The notes under the pieces were generated by a model. The model searched no databases and was not told the origin of the DNA. It worked only from the letters and a program-made list of their open reading frames with translations. Of a stretch of 64,000 nucleotides of DNA, positions 11,071 to 23,465 are shown one piece after another (the first letter of the stretch is position 1; the number at the start of each line of letters is the position of its first letter). This stretch comes from Todiramphus chloris collaris (taxonomy: Eukaryota; Chordata; Aves; Coraciiformes; Alcedinidae), in NCBI GenBank assembly GCA_025345505.1, contig JANVCC010000073.1, positions 1,609,075-1,673,074 on the forward strand, written 5' to 3'. The position numbers were made by a program, and so were the translations under genes.

Positions 11071-13264
11071 AACAAACAGCTCCTCTGCTTAAAAGCCTTC
11101 CAAGCTTATTCTTCCCCCCAAAAAAAAACAAAACAAAAAAAAAAATGTCTTCCCATTCCCCAGGTCCCCCAGAGTCAGAAAGTGATCCAGTTTCACAACC
11201 GCACAGAAAACCAGTTGGGTGCTCGATGCCTACCCCTGAAGTGGAAAAAAAAATGGGCCTCCCTGAGCATCAGACCCACACTGCTGGGCATGAAGAAACC
11301 AGAAAAACATTCCACGTGCCCTCTGTAACTTTGAGAAAAGCTCTGCTGCAAATATGATTTCAGGAGGAACAAAGCTAGCCCCAACTCGCATTGTTTTTTG
11401 TCTTCTTGACACACCAGAAATATGCCAAGTTGAACCTTGAGAAAGTGTGGCGCAGCTTTGGCATTGCTCACCCGTCCCAGATGATGCTCAGATCCTGCTG
11501 GGTCCATAAAGTTCACCAAGGAGTCAGAGTAGCTTTTATTCAGCACCAGAAACAAGAATGAGGGGAGACCTACATCTGCAGCCCCGTGTTCTGCAGCATC
11601 ACTGCGGAACGCAATCCGGGACCAGAGCTCAGCTTCTCTTGGCTCTCCGCTGCGGTGAGGAAGCCATGCAAACCAGAGGGGCAGTCTTCCTCCTGTCTGT
11701 GCTTATAGTCCTGCCAGAGGGTACATCAACATCATCTCTCCAGATCTTCCTTAAAATAAAAATAAATGTATTTCTTTTTGACAATAGCCTTGGAGTCAAA
11801 GCTTTGTTTCCTGGAGAGGACACCCCCAAGTAGCCCCGGATTCTCTGAGCAGAACACAAGAATTCCTCGCTGTGGATCTTCTGGCGTGTGCCCCCTATCC
11901 CTTCTCTCGCTTCTTCCCTTGCTCAGAGCAGACAGGGCCATGAAGTCATGCAAATCATTTACATCTCTCTGTTAACCCCCCCAACCTTTGCTCCATGAAC
12001 TGGCTGTCTCTTAACAGCAGCTCTCCAAGACAAGAAGGGGCTTTTGGCAAGGGGCTTGCAGGACTTCCCAGGCCCCATCTGCAACCGTGGGTGCTGGGGC
12101 ATTAGCGGAGGTCACCAGAGGTCCCGGAGGCAGCTCGCAGCGCACGGCAGCCGCGGCTCCGACCGGCACCGAAGCCTGCTGCAATCAGGCCAGCTCATGG
12201 CTTTAGGCTTCCCACTTGAAATTAAGTTTAAAAATAGTTTGGCCTTTGTTTTACTGAAAGCTTGGGCAGTGGTGACCTTTTGTGTCTGTTAAGCATCTCC
12301 TGCGATGTGCCCCTTAACATTTAGAGACGTGGCTCTCGACTCCAGCAAGTCACTCTCACTCTGCTCTCTAGACTCTGATGGTTTTAGCTTGTGGTGTTTT
12401 CTTCAGGACCAGCCCTGCTGTGGAGCTCCAAGTTGTTTGTACCAGCTTTGGTGAGATCAAGCCACGAGGTCAGCGAGGAACCCCTCCTGAGGCTCACGCT
12501 GTGTCCAAAGAAATAAGCTTCTTTCTGTAGGTTGTACCCAGCAGAGCTGGGCAGTGTATGGCTACACCCAGCACAGGCACCTAAATAAAGGGCTGTAGAC
12601 ACCCCTCCCTCCCCTCTGTAGGCTTCACCCTGTCCCCTCAATGCTCCTCAGCAAACCAAAGAGCTCCCTAACAGGGATTTTCAGGTCTTTAACCTTCAAA
12701 AGGTGAGCTGCTATGCAGAGAATATCCCTTACCCAGGTTGCTAATATTCAGTTTGGCTGAAGAGCAGCGCTAAACTTGCTTTCAAAAGAGCATCAGGCTA
12801 TCACCAACACCCTACAGCCTTCTGGTGGCAGCTCTAAAACCAGAGGAACTAACCCAGGGAGACAGGCAGGAAGAGTCTGTGGTCTCTCAGACCTTGGAGG
12901 GAGTCAGAAGGGGAACACGGACAAGAACAGGTAGAAGTTGAACCAAAATATAACAGCCCTCAATTTTTATTGGCCACAGGAAGCGAAATGGAAAGTGCAA
13001 AGTCACAGCACAGAGCCTGCAGACTGACACCAGCCACAACAGTAGCTGTCAATGTAAAGCATCTGTCCCTAGGAAGTGTTTCCTCAGAGAATCCAAGTCA
13101 AAGATGTGTTTATGAAAACAAAAAAAACCAAAACACAAGTCAACTTCAACACACCCACCTATAGTCAACATTTCCCCCAAGCCTGCACCCACCCAAGACA
13201 GTGCCCAGAAGTGGAGACCAAGACACACAGAGGCTTCGTGGCCCAGAGCAATCCAATCTGTGTC
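11071..13264. other. Non-coding DNA with a small CpG cluster
   Basis: An A-rich stretch lies at 11118-11145. About 11 CpG fall within 12085-12170, a short GC-rich spot. No gene recognised. Confidence 0.55.
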
Positions 13265-13320
13265 TAAAGCTGGTCCTGCTTGGAACAGGCAGGCTTCAGA
13301 GGTCCCTTCCAACCTGACAA
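13265..13320 (+). mobile_element. CR1 LINE, short degraded tail
   Basis: Sense CR1 tail reduced to 'tggtcctgcttggaacagg' followed directly by 'cttcagaggtcccttccaac'. The usual 'gggttggactagatgac' between these two parts is mostly deleted. Short and diverged. Confidence 0.65.
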
Positions 13321-16300
13321 CGCTCAGTTACCCGGCGAGGCTCTTAGAACCTCATTCAAAATGTTGTGCTTGCCCCATGCTCTTCTGTTTCTTCCGTCTC
13401 TGCTCTAATGAGAACACCAAGAAGTCTGGAGTGCTGTCTCCACGCAGTTTATCTGCTTCTTCTCCCATCTGCGGGAGGAGGTGTCCCAGCCACCAGAGAG
13501 AGATGGAAGTGCTGCATCGCTGCCCTTCAGAGATGTCTAAACTGATGTTTGAGTGTCCCCATGCACATGGAAAATGAAGGATGCAACGCCCAGAGCCAGG
13601 CTGCAAAGAGAGGAGATGAAGCAACCTGCCCTGTCCTGCCCACACCGTGGCATCCCCTGCAGCGTCCCCACGCACCAGGAGTAAGATGACTCTGGACTTC
13701 AGGGAATGATCCCCCTGAGCAGTGCAGCGAGGAGCTGGGATGGATCCTGCCCATCCCACCCACCCAATGTCCACCACGGAGCCAAAGTGCGACTCTAAAT
13801 GGGAATGACTGGGAGAAGGATCGTGAGCAGCCGCAAATGAACTCAATTTGCTGAAGCTTTCCCCGAGACATCTCACTTGCCATCAGATGCACTGCAGAAT
13901 AGTTCACACAGTTTTTAGGGCAGGTTGAATCCAAGCGATTCTGTATTTTTAAACGGTTAAAAAACACCCCAAACACATCCTGTCCTTGAATATGACCCTG
14001 ACCGCACCACTGGTGGGAATACATCAACAATTTAAGCTCTTTCCTTTCAAAGAAACAAGAGTCATTTCAGTTTCTGGAACAAGCACAGAAATAATTTTCT
14101 GTGGAAGAAAACAGACACCGATATTTACTGTCATCGGTGCAGAAGAATTTCCTCAATTACCCCGAGTGCACGTCAGGCATAAGACAGCAAACGGCGTGGA
14201 TCACAGAAGTATTTCTAACATAACTCCTCAGAAGAGACCATGACAATTTTTTTTCACTGTAAAGCCCTAAGAAAGAAAAAAAAAATAGAAAGTGACAACA
14301 TACCCACTAGAGAAAATAAGTGGAACATCATACACGCAGAAGATGTTCGATCGTGAAAACAAAAGACACACAATCAATTTTCTAATGTAATTTTCCAAGA
14401 ATCGGTGACAAGGAAAGCTACACATGATTAGGACAAAGGTTAATGCCTTACAAAGCATTCACTTACTTTCAGCCCAGTAAATAATTACAGATGTGGTCGA
14501 AAGGCTGTGTCTCCTCTGTGGTCACCAGTGCCTCCAGCTTGGGCACTGGTGAAGCGTTTCCAGTAAGTGGCTGGTGCCGCTCGGCCGAGAGAAGCAAAAA
14601 GTCTCCCGTGAGACCCCCCGAGTGTGTGGAACTGCAGGGATCTGCCAAGCTTCAAACCAAGACCCTCCATGGAGGTTGGGTTCACAGCAGCAGCTGCTGG
14701 TCGACCCTCGTTTTGGGGAAAAGGAGATGGAATGGTCCCACCTGGCAGCTGTCTTTGAAAGGATGGCTCACAAGAGGTCCCCCAACCCTCTGGAGACCAG
14801 GAGATGACTGTGACTATTCCCAGCTGCAGTGTTTAAGCTCAGTAAGAATGGCAGAAGGGGAGAAAGTGGGGAGGCCAAATCCTGCCTAGCTAGCCATAAA
14901 AGCTTCTGTTGTTGTTCTGCCCCATACCCATGGGTTGAACCTTGCCTGAAGCTTGGCCTCGGACATTTTCTGAGGAAAGCTGTCCTGACTTCTGAAAGAC
15001 AAAAAGCAGGGCTGAGATGCACATAAGCTGCCTGAACGGTCACCTGGTAACTAGCAGATATCACAGCAAGCTGGACACCTGGGGACAACTGAATTTGAGG
15101 GCCACGGCATGAAGAAGTGACATACAAGGTAGTATAAAACCAGATGGCAATGCCTGCAAAGGGCAACCCCTGGCAGGTCCCTTCCCAGGCAGCACAGTCT
15201 CTTGGGGCCCTCCCTGGCATCACCAGCTGCACGTGGCAGGGAGTGGTGGCCCCCAAGACCAAAGGACCATCCTCTCCCACCTTTTCACAGGGAGATAGAT
15301 GTACAGCCAGGTTCTGGTCTCCAGCCCTTCACACTTGAGGCTACCTCAAGCACTGACTGCAAACAGGGAGCCCTTCAGCTCATTGCCCTGTTAGAAAAGA
15401 TCTCATTCTCTCTATTTTTTTTTTTAAGCAGTATCATGATTTCTGGAGAAAGTAACGGAACAACTGGTCTGGGAATGCTTGAAGTGGACAGTACTGCATT
15501 AAAAAAACCCCAAATGCCTCCAAAAGCCTCAGCGTGCTGACACATAACCACTAATCTGCCCCTCTCTATTACAACAGCAAGCACTATTAACTCTTTTTGT
15601 CATCCTTGGTTGCCTACCATAACAACTCGATAATACAAATCTGTCACCAAAACAATGAATCTCCTGTAGCAAATATGTATTTATAGAGGACTCAAAAGCA
15701 GCAGGATTAAGGGAAAAAAAAAAATCTTAAAATACATCCTCTGAAAAGTGTGTTGTTCAGTTTCTCCTTCAGTTCCTTATGGACAGAGCTCAAAAGCTGA
15801 AGATTTTCTTGTGCTTCTGAAAAAAAACACCCTTATTTCCACTGAATCCTTTTTGTTCTACCCACATTTATGATGGTTTACTTATATCATTGCTATACCT
15901 GCCCTTCCCAGAGCATATGCTGCCTCTTGACTTGGGAACTCTCGAGCTCTCCACACACTTCATTTTCCACAACAGGACACAAGAATTTTTTTCTACTTAC
16001 TCATAAACCAGTAAACAGATGAAGTCTTCACTCACTTTTTCCAGGGGTCACTGGTAAACACTCAGGCTGCTGTCTTTTGGCTGGAGCCGGAAGAATTTCT
16101 TAATTCTGACCCCAAAATCTGCCTGAAAGGAAGTCTTCTCAGAACTCTCCTTCCTGCTGGTCATTTTGCATCAAGAAAAGCCATGCTCCCTCCTACTCCT
16201 GCAGGAAGGTCTGTGCTGAGCTGACAAAGTGGAGAGCAACCACCCTGGTTTAATTGGTTTAATTATGAGCCGCAGCTGGTTGATTTAAAGTGGTACCATT

Positions 16301-16830
16301 CTTCTAGGAACACCTAAGCAGCCTGTCACAAAGTCTCCCCTACTAAGTAAGACTCTGTGGTTTGTCTGGTGTAGCTCAGATTGGAATTTTTTATAATTGG
16401 CCATATTTTCTTGGGATGTGTCCCTCTCAGGTGGAGGAACCTGAAATGTAACTTAGAATCACAGCAGGTCTTTTCATTTTTCTCATGGCCTCCCATTCCC
16501 TCTTCCATTTCCTCAGAAAAACACACCAGGAACAAAGCTTTAATGCATGGATTTGCAGGTATGCAAAAATAGATACCAATGATTGAAATGTCTCTCCTAA
16601 AATGATTTGGTCTTGTCTTCTTTTCTGATGGGGAGGTGTTTCTTCAACAAAATGCTGTCTGAGGTTTTGGGGGGGTATTTTTTTTTACTTCGAGCAGGAT
16701 TAATTGTGTGTAGATTTGGATATTGAACAGGATTCGTTTTGTGTAGGTTTGGACATCTGAAAATGCAGTTTTCAGTCGAGGCTGGTCATCTAAACCTGCT
16801 CTCTAGGGAAGGCAACAGCCAAGAGAAGTC
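13321..16830. other. Non-coding DNA
   Basis: Minus-strand open frames at 13352-14030 and 14768-15280 (up to 174 codons) have plus-strand competitors and no recognisable domains. 15590-16080 is AT-rich. Confidence 0.5.
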
Positions 16831-16945
16831 CCAGAATCATTAAGGTTGGAAAAGACCTCCGAGAAGATCAAGTCCAACTGTCTACCCAACATTATCATGA
16901 CCACTAAACCATGTCCTGAAGAGAGGCAGCTTCCAACTACCCCTA
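16831..16945 (-). mobile_element. CR1 LINE, 3' fragment
   Basis: Antisense tail 'cagaatcattaaggttgg', then 'aaaagacctccgagaagatc', then 'ccactaaaccatgtcctgaa'. The last motif is typical of an older CR1 subfamily 3' region. It degrades beyond about 16945. Non-coding. Confidence 0.82.
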
Positions 16946-17608
16946 CTAAACATTGCATCAGATTTTTGTATTTGGTGATTTTAAAATGAGAACCCAGAAG
17001 GCAGCAGATCAAATATCTGCTGGAGCAGCTCGAAACGGTGCTGAGGTCAATTAATATTCGTACGCTCTCCTTTTAAATTCATTTCTGGCCAGTGTTGGAG
17101 AGGATGAGTATATTAACAGAAATTAGAGGGCATTTGAAGCTAAGCCTGGTGCTCAGAGCCATATGTATTTGCACTCAGACAGAGAACAGGAATAGGAACG
17201 GGTGACCTGAGCCTCTACTCAGTATTAGCCACCGCAGCAGATAAACCTAAATACAGAACCCAGCAAGGAAAGGCTGAGAATTACTCATAAAACTTATCTG
17301 ACAAATAATCTCCCAGAAAAGAATGGATGTGTTTGAGAAACCTGCAAGCTGTTCCCAAAACAGCTGGCAAGATGGAAAGAAAGTGGAAAAAAAGAGAAGT
17401 TGCTGAGCAAATTATTCCTCTGAGCGCATTGTTTGAACCGATGCAAAACTGTACCCGAGTTTTAAGTTAATGTTAATTGTGTCCCATTTTCCAGCTTCAC
17501 TTTACATTTTTGCTCAGAAATTAAATGTCAGAATGTCCCTGAATGTGCTTTCTGAGAAATGAAGCTCTCTTGAAGTCTTTTAAATTCCTAATCTTATTGC
17601 ACTTAAAT

Positions 17609-17634
17609 GTTATTCCTTCAACTGAAGGAATAAC
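17609..17634. repeat. Perfect 12-bp inverted repeat with 2-bp spacer
   Basis: 'gttattccttca' is followed by 'ac' and its exact reverse complement. It lies in AT-rich DNA with no gene or recognised repeat nearby. It could form a small cruciform or hairpin. The stem is too short for a typical microRNA precursor. Confidence 0.9.
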
Positions 17635-18065
17635 TTAATGAAATACAGTGTATTTCAGGGTGGCACATCAAAAACGTCTATTTCGCCAATCTCTTCTTTT
17701 ATCACATCCATTTTCTATTCTACTTTATCTTATTGGAACACTGAAAGTTCATCCCACTAAGCCTCTTGTAACTGTTGTCAGAAATCTGTCCTGAAGTTTC
17801 TCGGCTTCTGGTTTACTTGATTTTTGTTTTAATTCTTTTTTTCAATCAAGCAGCAGCATCTGAAACATTCCTCCCCTGCAAAAAGATCACTGAGTGAAGA
17901 GGGGAAAAAAAAACCCCAAGGCTTATCTTTTTCTGCCAGTGTCCACGGATGCCATCAGAATGTATTTATCTTCAGGGTGTATGTGCCAAAGGTCTGGTAC
18001 CCGAGTCAGGTGCTCGCTGGGTGTCTGTCTGGGGTGTCACACTTCCCAACAACACCCCAGTTTAG

Positions 18066-18505
18066 TGAAGGATCTCCTTGTCCTGGTGCTGGGCACCCCT
18101 GAGCAGAGTCTGTCCCCATCCTCTTGCCCCCCGGGGCCCTTTATCTCTTGCTCAGCATCGCTCAGCTCCCCTCTCAGGCTGCTCTTCTCCAGCTGCACAG
18201 CCCCAGGGCTCTCAGCCTGGCCCCAGCACAGAGATGCTCCAGCCCCTCAGCATCTTCAGAAGCTCTGCTGGACTCTCTCCAGTAGTAACTTGTCTCTTTT
18301 GAACTGGGGAGCCCAGAGCTGGACACCATACTCCAGATGTGACCTCACTAGGGCAAAGAAGAGGGAAAGGAAAACCTCCCTCACCCTGCTGGCCACACAC
18401 TTCTCAACACACTCCAGGAGACCATCGGCCTCCTGGGCCATGGGGACACATTGCCTGCTCAGAGGCAACTTGGCTGGGGCTCCCAGGTCCTTCTCTGCAG
18501 AGCTT
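18066..18505 (-). mobile_element. CR1 LINE including the end of the reverse transcriptase ORF; 3' end missing
   Basis: Antisense CR1 of about 440 bp. The minus frame over 18256-18468 retains the CR1 ORF2 C-terminal signature ('[20 protein letters not shown]', then '[10 protein letters not shown]'), preceded by a remnant of '[20 protein letters not shown]'. Towards lower coordinates it continues into the 'SSLRGELSDAEQ' region shared with the 7210 copy, then stops near 18066 before the rest of the CR1 3' end. Frameshifts and stops make it inactive. Loss of the 3' side points to a secondary rearrangement. Confidence 0.92.
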
Positions 18506-18747
18506 ACATCCTACTATCCAGATCTCGTTTGAAGCAACGTGATGGCCTATCCGTTACCAACATCATTTCGGAGAAAGCAGGGCAGATGCTGAGGAGTAAA
18601 AGAGGCACTAGAAGCAGTTTCTGAATGATCTGTGTCCATAGCACAGAGAATCTGTGTAAGACCACGATGCAGGTACAGTGAAGTGACCAGCTCTGCTACT
18701 GCCTGGCAGTGCTGCAGCTCCAGCTTCTGCAGCAGATTATTATTAGT

Positions 18748-18797
18748 CTGGGATTCTGTTTCTGGGATTCTAGGACTCTATGATCCTAGGATTCTAC
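18748..18797 (+). repeat. Degenerate ATTCTATG-type repeat resembling a CR1 tail
   Basis: Four imperfect copies of an 8-bp-like unit ('gggattctg', 'gggattctagg', 'actctatgatcc', 'aggattctacg'). CR1 elements end in a short tandem (ATTCTATG)n, so this may be an orphan CR1 tail. No CR1 body is recognisable just upstream. Confidence 0.45.
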
Positions 18798-21700
18798 GAA
18801 CGACCCATCCCAAGTCAGGGAAAAGGCCTGATGACCTTTCTCTTCCTGTTTAAGAGCTCGACAACTGCAGAGCAGGAGAGGTAAAGGCCACAGGAAACTT
18901 GGCCTTTTCGAGCTCAGCGCTGCACACCCCAGCCCTGCCCAGTTAGCTCTGCATTTACCCTTCCCCAGGAACCCCAACCACCCCATCACAGCAGCCTCCA
19001 CCGCATCCCACTGCCTGTGTGCAGCAGAGCCCCCTTCCCACCCTGCCCTGGCTTCCCTCTGGATTCTCCAGAGCTCATCCGTAAAATATTTCACTTCTCA
19101 GGCGAGTCTTGCAGCCCTGGGAAGGAAACGGGCAGCTTCACAGTGAACCTTCATCAGACCCAGACGTGGAACTACTTCTCAGAAATTGCATCCCGATGTC
19201 GGTTCCCACCCCGTGCCGCTCGGGACTGCGCTGCCTCTCTCTCCTTCTCCGAGTCCAGAGGTGATTTTGGATCTGTCAGCCACCCGAAAGGGAATCTTCC
19301 CCGACGAGCCAAAACTGAGTGTCAGGCACAAGCACCCCCTGCCCAGACACTTTCAGCAGCCACGAAGAAACGGGGAAAACATTGGCTGATGAAACAAAGA
19401 TGAGCTCGATCGTAAATTCACAGCCAGAGCCCGTGCACGAGGGGATGGGAATATTTTGCTGGCAGCTCTTGGCCACCAGCACGTAACTCCTAGTCCATCC
19501 AAGTAGTCAGGGCTCGCAGCTCTGTGGTGAAGAAGATGAGTGAGGGAACCAAAGCTGGAGGATGCCCACACCAGGCTCTTGCTTCTACCCCTGCCTTTCC
19601 TGTCTCACAACAGAGCTGAAACTCAGCACGGGTTCAGGTCTCCCTGCTGAAATCCAGCAGAGGCATTGCCACCTATTCCCATCTTTGAGGGCATTGCAAA
19701 GAATTTCCTCATGTGTTAATGGAATCCATGGTCCTTCAGCACACAATTCAGGCGGATGAGGCTGGCCCCGGACGTTTCTTCCCAGTGGCAGACTGGGATG
19801 CTCTAGTTAATGGTGGCACAGCAATGGAAATTCCCAGACAAATGGGCCCGTTCTCCTCATTTTAATATTCTAGCAGTACTAGCAGCACAGGTAAAGACAT
19901 CGTTAAAAGTGTGATTTTATCACGATGACATTGGTATCAGAGAATGTGCTTTTCCAGAGGCTGGACAGCAGAGAAGGGAAGATACTGGGTTTCCTTGACT
20001 ACCTTTCATCTGCCTTAAAAACTATGATTTTCCTTTATTAGCTGGTTCCACTGTTTATTGCAAGTAAAATAACACATCCTCAGCCCTGATAATAACTTGG
20101 GTGTTGATGGCCTCCCCACCTTCTCTCTCTTCTCTCCACAGATGGGGAGAATATTTCCTGCTCTCCCTGCTCCTGGTTTCCTTCTCCCCCTGCCCCTCTC
20201 CCCCACCTACCTGCACGTTTTGAGTGAGGAAATGTTTCTTGTTCCTCTACAAAAGGAAGGGAGAAAATACTGAACAAACAAAGAAACCAACCTCAAGCAG
20301 GTAGTGCTCGGGCGATGCGCAGTGGCTTCCAGAGACTGGCCCAGGAGAGAGCTCGTCACACTTCCTAGAAGAGAAAGGATGACATTTCAGATGGAGCTGG
20401 CCTGGCCCTGAGTGGTGGCTGGGCCAGATGACCACCCAGCCTCTGCTTCTTTCCAGCCTCAGGTACGCTGCGACTCGAAGGTCGTTCCCACCCCTTAAAG
20501 CCCCTCTGTGTCCGGGGGACAGCCGTGGCTTGCCGCGGTGCTGGCCGCATCCTGCATCCCTCCACTCACTGCTTACGTGGTGCTCAAGCATCACAGGGGG
20601 GCTTGGCTGTAAACTTTGCTATCATTTTAAAATCTCTGGGGACCATTTTTATGACGTTGACATTTCAGGTGCACGTGTCAACGGGGAAATACATCACTTT
20701 GGGCTCGGTCTTACTCCACCTCCCCTAAAGCGAATGATTCTGCTCAACCTCTCCATACCCAGGAGCCTAAACCATCTGACAGGCCCTGCTCGACTCCTGA
20801 AATCTGGTTGGTTTTGACAGGAAAAAACCAACACGAGGTGAAAATCATCAACAGCTTAAGAGCAACGGCGCTTAAGAAGGAGCAAAGGCAAAGCGTCCTC
20901 TGCCATCGCTGGCGTGGCTGGCGGCAGGGAAAGGTGGGGGAGATGCCACGAGCTGTGTCCTGTCGACACGTATTGAGCTAACCCAACAACATCATTGCCC
21001 ATACTGGAATATAAAGGTATCATCTAATTTTTTTTTTTTTCCCCTGCTGTTTTACATGCAACAGCTTAAAATCAACATTAAACGGTTAAAAATTAAATAG
21101 TCGTTATAGCCTTTTCTTTTGATGCTGACACAAAATAAAGATACAGAGCAGTGCAGGGACTATTTAGGGATTGAAGACAGAGAAATGCATTCCTCCTTAG
21201 CTGCTGGCCAGGCACTTACCTACCCGCTGCCCAAGCCCGGCCAGCTCAGACACGCTGTGCTCCCAGGCCAGAGCGGCAGGTAGACTGCAGTAAACCATCA
21301 CGTGGGAAAGAACACTTATTTTTGTCCTTCAGCCTGCAGGAAAAGAATCTGCAGGTCCACTGAAAAATTACTTTTCAGAGGGTCAGGTCCTTGGCTGTCA
21401 AAAATTCTTGATGTTTCGTCGGTATTGGAGGAGCGGAGGCAGACGCCGGGTTTTGTACGTGCTCTGCTAATGCCAACGCGCTCTTTTTCTCTCCTGGCAA
21501 TCTTGGGAAAATCAATTTCTGTCTAAGAAGATCATTTCTGCAGCTGCTATCGGCTCCTGCCATATTTCCAGGGAATGAGAAGGGGCTGGTGTTGTTTTCC
21601 ACTGGCCGTGCTGGCTCTTCTAGCCCCTGGAGACCTCCCGGTCCCTGTTCAAGCGTGAATGTTCCAGTCTGTTTCTCTAAATAACCCCTTGGCCCCCCAT

Positions 21701-22242
21701 CCATCTGGCTCCAGGGACTCTCACACCCTCTTTATTTCTGTAGACAACTAAAAAAAGGTGCTGCTTTTCAGATTGTCCAGAATCACATTGGTGATTCCCA
21801 GTGCGATCTTACTCTGAACATGGCATTGAAATATACGTTTATAAACAAGACACAAATGGAGCTGGTTTTCAAAATATTTGTTCCACAAAAGTTACTGATG
21901 AATCAACATTTCCCATCCTTCCCCTTCCAGTAAGTGTCTTAGATAAGAACATGCTGTGCCCTTCCTGCTGGAAATCCTGTCATGTCTTTGGAGAGCTTGT
22001 CTTCTCCCTTCCTCTCCAAGGATCCACCACGAAGGAAGGAAAAGTTGCTGGGGCAATGAAATCAGGTTTGCAGGGGATGTCCTTTAAAATTCAGACAGCA
22101 GCCTTGAGACTGATCTGTTGAGGATTTTGCTTCGTGCTGCAGAACAAAAAGCATGACATGGCTGTTTCCTACCAAAATAAATACTGGTACCAGTTTGGGG
22201 AGCACCAGGTTCACACAATCCAGCCGGGCTCCATCAAGAAGG
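18798..22242. other. Non-coding DNA
   Basis: T13 at 21028-21040. A CR1-like hint near 20410-20455 is too weak to call. Nothing else recognised. Confidence 0.5.
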
Positions 22243-22667
22243 GGTCTAGAGCACGAGTGTGGTGAGGAGAGGCTGAGGGACCTGAAGTTGTTGAGCCTGG
22301 AGCAAAGGACGCTGAGGGGAGAGAGACCTTCTGGCTCTCAACAGCTCCCGACAGGAGGTTGGAGCCAGGACGGGGGTCAGGCTCTGCTCCCAAGGAACAA
22401 GGGACAGGAGATGAGGAAATGGTCTCAAGTTGCACCAGGGGAGGTTTAGCTTGGACATGAGGAAAAATATCTTTTCTTAAAGGCTTGTCCAGGGCTGTCC
22501 CAGGCTGCCCAGGGCAGGGCTGGAGTCCCCGTGACCCCTGGAGGGGTTTCCAAGCCCCCCGTGGAGCTGTGGTGCTGAGGGCCAGGGGGCAGTGGTGCCC
22601 TGGCACTGCTGGGGGAACAGTTGGACTTGATGGTCTTTTCCAACTTCAGTGATTCTATGACTCTAAG
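22243..22667 (+). mobile_element. CR1 LINE, 3' portion (425 bp)
   Basis: One of the larger sense CR1 copies. It starts at 'ggggtctagagcacgagt', followed by 'gaggagaggctgagggacc', 'caaggaacaagggacagg', 'caccaggggaggtttagc', 'cccctggaggggtttcc' and the tail 'gattctatgactct'. It is 5'-truncated with an intact 3' terminus. The final 140 bp is close to the 8976 copy, so both belong to the same subfamily. Minus-strand open frames over it are antisense artefacts. Confidence 0.94.
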
Positions 22668-22964
22668 ATGAGCAGATGCAATGAGAGCAGGAGACATCCC
22701 CTTGCTATAGGTCACATCTGGTCATTCAGTGAAGCTTGGCTACTATCTAGGGAAACTTTGGGGTCCTCAGCTCTCGCAGTGCTGACTGAAGCAACCGCTC
22801 CTGCTCACAATTCTCTTGACGAGATCATGCCATCACACCAGGTACTCTGGCAGTGTTGGTGTCTGCAAGGAGGGAAACTGCCGAGAGGAATCTTTCATTT
22901 AAAAGAATTTAAATTTTCATTTAATTTAAAAGAATCTCTTTAATTCTACTTTTCTGGCTGGCAG

Positions 22965-23037
22965 CCTCACTGCCAACGATTGCAGAGGAAGTCGTTTTCA
23001 CCGAAGGAGGAAATTCATTGCTCTGCTAAGTCCAGAG
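22965..23037 (+). other. Candidate exon (73 bp), weak
   Basis: A pyrimidine-rich run ending 'tggctggcag' precedes the segment, and 'CCAGAG' followed by 'gtaacag' ends it. Two frames are open ('LTANDCRGSRFHRRRKFIAL' in one). A MIR-like SINE starts about 70 bp downstream, so the neighbourhood is repeat-derived. No homologue recognised. Confidence 0.15.
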
Positions 23038-23104
23038 GTAACAGAGCCAAAAGTTTTAGGTACTCTTCTGAATTGCACTATCCATACATTTCCTGTTTTT
23101 TTTT

Positions 23105-23250
23105 TTGCAGGGCAAATCGTTTAACCTCACTACCTGATTGCCCTCATCTCTCAAACGAGGGAGGCAGAACCGACCCAGTTCTTATTTCCAAGGTCAAACG
23201 GTTTCAGAGAGTTTTGAAGCCGTTAAACACAAAGCATTACAAAGGGACAA
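23105..23250 (+). mobile_element. MIR-like ancient SINE
   Basis: The core 'ggcaaatcgtttaacctcac' followed by 'cctcatctctcaaacgaggg' matches the order of the MIR core ('caagtcacttaacctc', 'cctcatctgtaaaatgagg'). The following 'gaagccgttaaacacaaagc' fits the MIR 'gattaaatgagataatg' stretch loosely. Diverged and inactive. The apparent strong 3' splice site at 23110 falls inside or at the edge of this SINE. Confidence 0.6.
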
Positions 23251-23465
23251 TGCGTTGTCCCTGCCACGCTGCTCTGGAACACATAACAAGAGGTAAAATA
23301 GGAAATCAAGGGAAAGCTCAGATCCCTCCTGAAGCTTGTAAAGGTTAACGCTCTGCCTGCAAACTCCGGTGTGAGAACTCTCCGGAACGCGCTACACATA
23401 TTGAGGCTGAAGAAGCGAGCGAGCTGGCAAAAAAAAAAAGCAGTTGCCTGTGTCTCTGCTTGCAG

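Noticed and set aside
20395-20462. CR1-like 'ggctgggccagatgacc' followed by 'tttccagcctcagg'
   Set aside because: The central CR1 motif is absent; the match is too weak to call.
23111-23210. Apparent exon after a T-rich acceptor
   Set aside because: The segment is better explained as a MIR-like SINE and has no good donor.
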